Source: Myceligenerans pegani
GTDB taxonomy: Bacteria; Actinomycetota; Actinomycetes; Actinomycetales; Cellulomonadaceae
Reading direction: 5' to 3'
Length of the DNA stretch: 64,000 nucleotides
Assembly: GCF_014892515.1 (NCBI RefSeq)
Contig: NZ_JADBGR010000107.1
Span: 152,709-216,708, forward strand
Position numbers and translations under genes: made by a program. A model generated the notes under the pieces. The model saw nothing but the letters and a program-made list of their open reading frames with translations. It did no database searches and was not told the origin of the DNA. Below, piece after piece: positions 59,429 to 64,000 of this stretch. Positions within the stretch are counted from its first letter, which is position 1, and each line of letters begins with the position of its first letter.

Positions 59429-62209
59429 TCAGCGGTACGAGCTGACCGTCGAGTGGCTGCTGCGTATCCGGCCCAGGGCCTTGACGACTTCCACGAGGAG
59501 GAAGACGCCGACCGCCAGTGCGAGCGTCTTGCCCCACGCCGCGAGGCCGAGCGGTGCCGAGCCGAACCAGTCGTGCATGAACGGCGCGTAGACGAACACG
59601 ACCTGCAGGGCGAGCAGCACGGCGGCCGAGATCCAGATCACCCGATTGCCCCGCAGCACGTCGAGGGTCAGGCTCGAGCGGTCGAGGAACCGGCAACTGA
59701 ACAGGTACGCGAGTTGGCCGAGGGCGAGCATGGTGACCGCCGTCGTCTGCGCCTCGGCGACTGGGACCCCCCAGGCGTAGTCGGTGTAGAAGATGAACAT
59801 CGTCGCGCCGCCGATGAGGAGCGAGACGACGAGGATCCGGCGTGCGAACACGGCGTCCAGGATCGGCGCCCCTGGGTCGCGCGGTGGTCGCTGCATGACG
59901 TCTGGCTCCGCCTTCTCGTACGCGAGCCCGAGGGAGAGCGTCACGGCCGTGATCATGTTGATCCACAGCACCTGCACGGGGGCCAGGGGCAGTGTCAGCC
60001 CGAACAGCACGGCCACGAGGATGACGAGCGATTGCGCGCCGTTCGTCGGCAGCAGGAAGAGCACGGACTTGCGCAGGTTGTCGTAGATCCGCCGCCCCTC
60101 CTCGACCGCCCGCTCGATGGTGGCGAAGTTGTCGTCGGCGAGCACCACCGCGGCGGCCTCCTTGGTAACCTCCGTGCCCTTGACGCCCATCGCGACCCCG
60201 ACCTCCGCCTGGGTGAGCGCCGGCGCGTCGTTCACCCCGTCACCCGTCATGGCGACTACCTCGCCGTGCGCCTGCAGCGCCGAAACGATGCGGATCTTGT
60301 GCTCAGGGCTGGTGCGCGCGTAAACGTCGACGTCGCACACGACGGCACGCAGCTGCTCGGTGGTCATCGCCTCGAGCTCGGGGCCAGTGAGCACCGCCGG
60401 CGCCGCGCCTGTCCCGGCTCGGCCGTGGTGGTCCTGGTCGACGATCCCCATCTCCCGGCCGATCGCCACGGCGGTCCCGGCGTGGTCGCCGGTGATCATC
60501 TTGACGGTGATGCCTGCGTCGCGGCACTGTCGGATCGCCTCGACGGCCTCGGGCCGCGGCGGGTCGACGATCCCGACGAGCCCGCATAGTTCGAGCCCGC
60601 CGTCGAGGTCCTCGGCCTCCAGTGTGCTGGTGTCCGCGGCCGGGAGCGCCCGCGCGGCCGCCAGCACACGGAGCCCGCGGGCGCCGAGCGAGTCGATCTG
60701 CTCCTCCCAGGCCGCCCGGTCCAGCGGTGCGCTGCCCCCGTCCGCGGCAACCTGGGTGGCGCACCGATCGAGCACTCGGTCGGGCGCGCCCTTGAGGTGC
60801 ACGACGACGCCGGCCGGCCCGCGATCGAGCGTGGCCATGTACTTGGTCTCTGACTCGAACGGCACCACGGCCAGCCGGGACCAGGCCCGAGGGTCGACGC
60901 CCGCCTTCATCCCGAGGGTTCGCAGAGCGCCCTCCGTCGGCTCGCCGACGAGCCGCCATCCGCCGGCTCCATCCCCCACGACGCGGGCGTCGTTGCACAG
61001 CATCATGGTCTCGGTCACCGCGACGAGATCCTGGTGGTCGGCCGGACCGCCGCCGCCAGGTGCGACGTAGTCCGCGGGGGCGATCCCCCCGACGGGTGCG
61101 TACCCCACGCCCTCTACGTCGTACACGCTGGCGGCAGTGCACACGGTGCGCGCCGTCATCTCGTTCTTCGTCAGAGTGCCTGTCTTGTCCGAGCAGATGA
61201 CGGTGACCGAGCCCAGCGTCTCCACGGCCGGCAGCTTGCGCGTGATCGCGCGGCGGCGGGCCATCTGCTGCACCCCGAGGGCCAAGGTGATCGTCACGAG
61301 CGCAGGCAAGCCCTCAGGAATAGCGGCGACCGCGAAGCCGATGGACGCGGAGACCAGCTCGGAGACCGAAAAATCGTGCACCAGCCGCCCGATGAGCACC
61401 ATGACCACGGCCATGCCGAGGATCAGAACGGCGAGCCCCTTGCCGAACCGGTCGAGTTGGCGGGTCAGCGGGGTCTCCAGGCCCTCCACCTCGGAGATCA
61501 TCGTCTGGATCCGCCCGATCTCGGTAGCCGCGCCGGTGCCGGTGACCACTCCGGTCCCCTGCCCGGCGGCGACGAGCGTGCCGGAGAAGAGCATGCTTGC
61601 GCGGTCGCCTACGCCGGCGTCGGCGTTGACGGGGTCGACCCGTTTGGCCGCCGCGACGGACTCGCCCGTGAGCGCCGACTCCTCCACACGCAAGTTGGTG
61701 GCGTCCAGCAAACGCATATCTGCAGGCACGCGATCGCCGGAGCGCACGCGCACGACGTCACCAGGGACGACGTCGTCGGCGCCCACACTCGCCCACGAGC
61801 CGTCGCGCCGCGCCTCGGCGGACACCGAGAGCATCTGCCGGATACCGTCGAGCGCGCTCTCCGCGCGCCCCTCCTGAACGAAGCCGACCACGGCGTTGAT
61901 AACCGCGACAGCGAGGATGACTGCGAAGTCGACCCAGTCCCCAAGGATGGCCTTGAGCACGGCCGCGATCAGCAGGATGTAGATCAGGATGTCGTCGAAG
62001 TGCACGGCGATCCGCTTCCACAGCGGATCCCGCGGCGCCGGCGGCAGCCGGTTGGGTCCGGTTCGCGCAAGCCGCTCAGCAGCGCCAACACTGGTCAGAC
62101 CATCACGGGAGACCTGAAACGCCTCGAGCACTTCGTCGGCCGTTCGTGCCCACGCCGCAGTCGGCCCGGCTGCGGCATCCTCCTGTGAGACATCCGACGC
62201 GCTACTCAC
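59429..62209 (-). CDS. P2-type cation-transporting ATPase (Ca2+/Mn2+ type)
   Basis: A 926-residue P-type ATPase: cation-ATPase N domain (about 20-85), actuator domain with LTGES (180-184), ion-site motif IPEGLP (297-302), phosphorylated D341 in SDKTGTLTK, nucleotide-binding KGAPD, hinge [11 protein letters not shown], and ten predicted helices. PEGLP with the C-terminal cation-ATPase domain places it among PacL/SERCA-like calcium or manganese pumps, though sodium/potassium-type relatives exist. The start is GTG 62209; no good SD is seen, but a later start would remove the N domain. Confidence 0.9.
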   Translation of the reverse strand: MSSASDVSQEDAAAGPTAAWARTADEVLEAFQVSRDGLTSVGAAERLARTGPNRLPPAPRDPLWKRIAVHFDDILIYILLIAAVLKAILGDWVDFAVILAVAVINAVVGFVQEGRAESALDGIRQMLSVSAEARRDGSWASVGADDVVPGDVVRVRSGDRVPADMRLLDATNLRVEESALTGESVAAAKRVDPVNADAGVGDRASMLFSGTLVAAGQGTGVVTGTGAATEIGRIQTMISEVEGLETPLTRQLDRFGKGLAVLILGMAVVMVLIGRLVHDFSVSELVSASIGFAVAAIPEGLPALVTITLALGVQQMARRRAITRKLPAVETLGSVTVICSDKTGTLTKNEMTARTVCTAASVYDVEGVGYAPVGGIAPADYVAPGGGGPADHQDLVAVTETMMLCNDARVVGDGAGGWRLVGEPTEGALRTLGMKAGVDPRAWSRLAVVPFESETKYMATLDRGPAGVVVHLKGAPDRVLDRCATQVAADGGSAPLDRAAWEEQIDSLGARGLRVLAAARALPAADTSTLEAEDLDGGLELCGLVGIVDPPRPEAVEAIRQCRDAGITVKMITGDHAGTAVAIGREMGIVDQDHHGRAGTGAAPAVLTGPELEAMTTEQLRAVVCDVDVYARTSPEHKIRIVSALQAHGEVVAMTGDGVNDAPALTQAEVGVAMGVKGTEVTKEAAAVVLADDNFATIERAVEEGRRIYDNLRKSVLFLLPTNGAQSLVILVAVLFGLTLPLAPVQVLWINMITAVTLSLGLAYEKAEPDVMQRPPRDPGAPILDAVFARRILVVSLLIGGATMFIFYTDYAWGVPVAEAQTTAVTMLALGQLAYLFSCRFLDRSSLTLDVLRGNRVIWISAAVLLALQVVFVYAPFMHDWFGSAPLGLAAWGKTLALAVGVFLLVEVVKALGRIRSSHSTVSSYR

Positions 62210-62710
62210 ACAAACATTCCAACGTAGGTCGGCAGTCCACGCGCGACGAAGCCGACCGACCCGTAGCGGCTCATGGCGCCCCCTCCGGCGCCGGGTCGGG
62301 TTCGAGCGTGATGGACAGCACGCCGAAGGTGCAGCCGCGACACGGTCGATCCGCGTCGGGGAACTCGCAATCGAACACATTGCCGACGGCCATTGCGATG
62401 ACGCCGGCATGCGCGCCCTGGGCCTCTTGCTAGGCAGAGCGATTCTCGCGCTTCGCGGAGATCCGCAGACAGACACGACGATGCCCGCCTCGCTCGTGGT
62501 CATGCAAGAGTTCGTCAGGTCGCACCTCGACGGCCCTCTTCCAGCACCGTCCTTGCCCACGTCGCCTCCTGCAGCATCACAACGGTCGAACGCCAGTTCC
62601 GACGGTTCACCGGTGTTCGACGACGTGGCCGCTCCGGCGACCTCCATCCTGACGGCGTCTGCAGGTCGCGTCGAAGTCCGGCCAGGGGAATGCCCTTGGC
62701 CGTTCGTCAG
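62210..62710. other. Gap between P-type ATPase gene and lipoprotein gene, possible gene fragment
   Basis: No full gene. At 62271-62393 on the minus strand a 40-codon frame reads MAVGNVFDCEFPDADRPC... and ends at TGA; it has two close Cys pairs but no SD, and a stop shortly upstream. It looks like a fragment of a decayed gene. No promoter for the ATPase gene was found. Confidence 0.35.
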
Positions 62711-63265
62711 TCAGGTCGTCGGGACATCCGGTTCGGGCTTGTCTTCGGGACCGGGCTGGAGGACGTCGGCGGAGTCCCGCGACTCGCGAGTCCGGCGCCG
62801 ACGACGCAGCCAATACCAGGGCCCGGCGATCACCACGGCCACCACAGTTGCGCCGCCTACCACCAGCCACCACACCCAGGCGGTACTGACCCGGGCTGGA
62901 ACCGTCATCGTTTCAAGGTCCTCAGCATCCCCTTCCCGGGTGTTGACGGCCGGGAAGTCCTTGCGCAGCAAGAGCTCGTCGCCGTAGTCGAAGATCTCAT
63001 TGCCGGTCTGGAACTCGGCGAGGCTGCGGTAGTCGTCGCCATTGACGTCCACGATGACGACGGTCTCGTCCGGGGTGCACACCAAGAAGACGACCTGCTC
63101 GTCCCAGGAGTCGTCGGCGTGGTGGACGGGGACCCTCTGCGTGAAGGTGTCGCCGGGGGAGTCGCAGGAGACCGGTTCGGTCGAGCCGCATCCGGCGACG
63201 GCCAGGGATGTCAGCAGTGCGGCGGCAAGGATCAGGAGTCGAACGGATGGGGATATCGGGGCCAT
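62711..63265 (-). CDS. Lipoprotein with C-terminal membrane helix, unknown function
   Basis: A 184-residue protein with lipobox LAVAGC near residues 20-25, an extracytoplasmic acidic domain (two further Cys, VSCDSPGD and FLVCTPDE), a membrane helix (WVWWLVVGGATVVAVVIAGPWYWL, about 130-153) and a basic-then-acidic cytoplasmic tail. Lipid anchor plus trailing helix is an uncommon combination. ATG 63265 follows AGGAG. It lies 41 bp after the membrane-protein gene, probably one operon. Family not recognised. Confidence 0.72.
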   Translation of the reverse strand: MAPISPSVRLLILAAALLTSLAVAGCGSTEPVSCDSPGDTFTQRVPVHHADDSWDEQVVFLVCTPDETVVIVDVNGDDYRSLAEFQTGNEIFDYGDELLLRKDFPAVNTREGDAEDLETMTVPARVSTAWVWWLVVGGATVVAVVIAGPWYWLRRRRRTRESRDSADVLQPGPEDKPEPDVPTT

Positions 63266-63306
63266 GCACCGTCTCCTGTCGTCGGGCGGGACGCCGTCTG
63301 GACCAC

Positions 63307-63840
63307 CTACTCCTGGGGTCGTGGCTCGTTCTCCGGGCCAGCCGCGGGCGGTGGCGCAGGCGCACGCTCGTCCGCGACAGGCCTGGGCTCTCCCGCGAGC
63401 CAGTCCTTCGACCTCTTGCTGAGAACGCCAACCATCACCAGCACGGCGAGGGGAACCTGGATCAGACCCGTGCCGAACATGATGATCATGGGCACTCCCA
63501 CAAGGCCGATCAGGCTTTCCACGACCAGGAGCATCACGTAGGGACCCGGTTGCCGTCGGGCAAGCGCCACGGCGTCGGTCATCAGGACTATGGCGATGCC
63601 CGCGAAGACAGCGGCGAAGAGCAGACCCGCCACGAGCCGCGAGGCGGCGACCTCGTCCGGAACGGGCTCCTCCGGCATGCCGGCATAGACCCCGCCCCCG
63701 AAACCGGAAGCCAGACCGAACAGGCCGCACACCACGGAGCTGGCTCCCTGGATCCAGAGGATCACGATCGCGGTGGTGAGCAGGCCCGGTCTCCGGTTCA
63801 GCGAGGTGTCCATGGGACCGGACGGTAGAACCGCTGTCAC
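63307..63840 (-). CDS. Small integral membrane protein, unknown function
   Basis: A 177-residue protein with four predicted helices (LLTTAIVILWIQGASSVVCG; VAGLLFAAVFAGIAIVL; YVMLLVVESLIGLVG; IQVPLAVLVMVGVL) and a Pro/Ala/Glu-rich cytoplasmic tail. The pattern resembles uncharacterised actinobacterial four-helix proteins. The start GTG 63840 has GGAGG six bases upstream; ATG 63813 lacks an SD. First gene of a pair with the lipoprotein. Confidence 0.75.
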   Translation of the reverse strand: MTAVLPSGPMDTSLNRRPGLLTTAIVILWIQGASSVVCGLFGLASGFGGGVYAGMPEEPVPDEVAASRLVAGLLFAAVFAGIAIVLMTDAVALARRQPGPYVMLLVVESLIGLVGVPMIIMFGTGLIQVPLAVLVMVGVLSKRSKDWLAGEPRPVADERAPAPPPAAGPENEPRPQE

Positions 63841-64000
63841 GGGACCCCTCCCGGGCCAAGTGCTGCACGCAGTGGTCGTCAGGCTGGCGTCGGACCGGGC
63901 TCAGGTGGCGATACGGAAGGCCGGGAGCCGATCTGCGCGTGGTCACCTACTCCGCGGCGAGCAGTTCCCCCGACGCCGGCAAGCTCGAGCTTCTGCGGGC
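63841..64000. other. Window end, no gene assigned
   Basis: A GTG at 63939 opens a plus-strand frame to the window edge (VVTYSAASSSPDAGKLELL); a minus-strand frame ends TAG at about 63951. Neither can be judged from this length. Confidence 0.3.

Noticed and set aside
62409..62987. A 192-codon plus-strand frame
   Set aside because: It overlaps the lipoprotein gene on the other strand, which has a lipobox, SD and membrane helix; this frame has none of these.
1..64000. CRISPR array, prophage, insertion sequence or integrative element
   Set aside because: No regularly spaced repeats, integrase, transposase, phage structural genes or tRNA-flanked direct repeats were seen.

Overview
The window is high-GC, densely packed DNA with G/C-ending codons, GTG/TTG starts and many ATGA/GTGA overlaps. 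It is actinobacterial, plausibly a plant-polysaccharide-degrading member of the Micrococcales (Promicromonosporaceae/Cellulomonadaceae-like). That placement is an inference from gene content; no marker gene is present. No tRNA, rRNA, CRISPR array, insertion sequence or integrase was recognised.

Region A (1-7609): the end of an unidentified gene, two GH3 beta-glycosidases (one membrane-anchored with permuted domain order) divergent from a TetR regulator, and a second TetR divergent from a short-chain dehydrogenase.

Region B (7619-22963, all minus strand): an oligosaccharide-utilisation locus with two Dpp/Opp-type binding proteins, one permease, a fused permease-ATPase, a second ATPase, GH1, GH2 (beta-glucuronidase) and GH3 enzymes, a GPH symporter and a mannonate dehydratase. 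Three promoters carry the same palindrome (TGGCAAtCGATTGCCA-like) whose promoter-proximal half supplies the -35 box, which suggests one LacI-type regulon. No LacI gene lies in the window.

Region C (21440-28938): a divergent sugar-acid locus. On the minus strand are two hydroxyacid dehydrogenases and binding protein 2. On the plus strand are a TIM-barrel hydrolase-like protein, a GntR/FadR regulator and an LrgA/LrgB pair. The shared promoter region has two copies of TGGTCCAACCA, a FadR-type operator.

Region D (29021-41108, minus): large secreted proteins. Three are trypsin-fold proteins whose catalytic His and Ser are both substituted, fused to FG-GAP repeats. One is a 1282-residue ALF-repeat/Ala-rich coiled-coil protein with a low-GC C-terminus. 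One is a small secreted protein nearly identical to the C-terminal module of its neighbour.

Region E (41681-48607): a diacylglycerol-kinase-like protein, a small PRC-like protein, then an operon of HSL-type esterase, carbohydrate ABC transporter without ATPase, and TetR, with a TetR-type palindrome upstream.

Region F (48626-56933): a small NRPS-like locus: adenylation-carrier protein, two free-standing condensation enzymes, an aromatic amino acid ammonia-lyase with Phe-type selectivity residues, a methyltransferase and an AraC regulator.

Region G (57113-64000): ThrE-like exporter, small membrane protein, P2-type cation ATPase, a lipoprotein and a membrane protein, with gene-poor gaps holding possible remnants.
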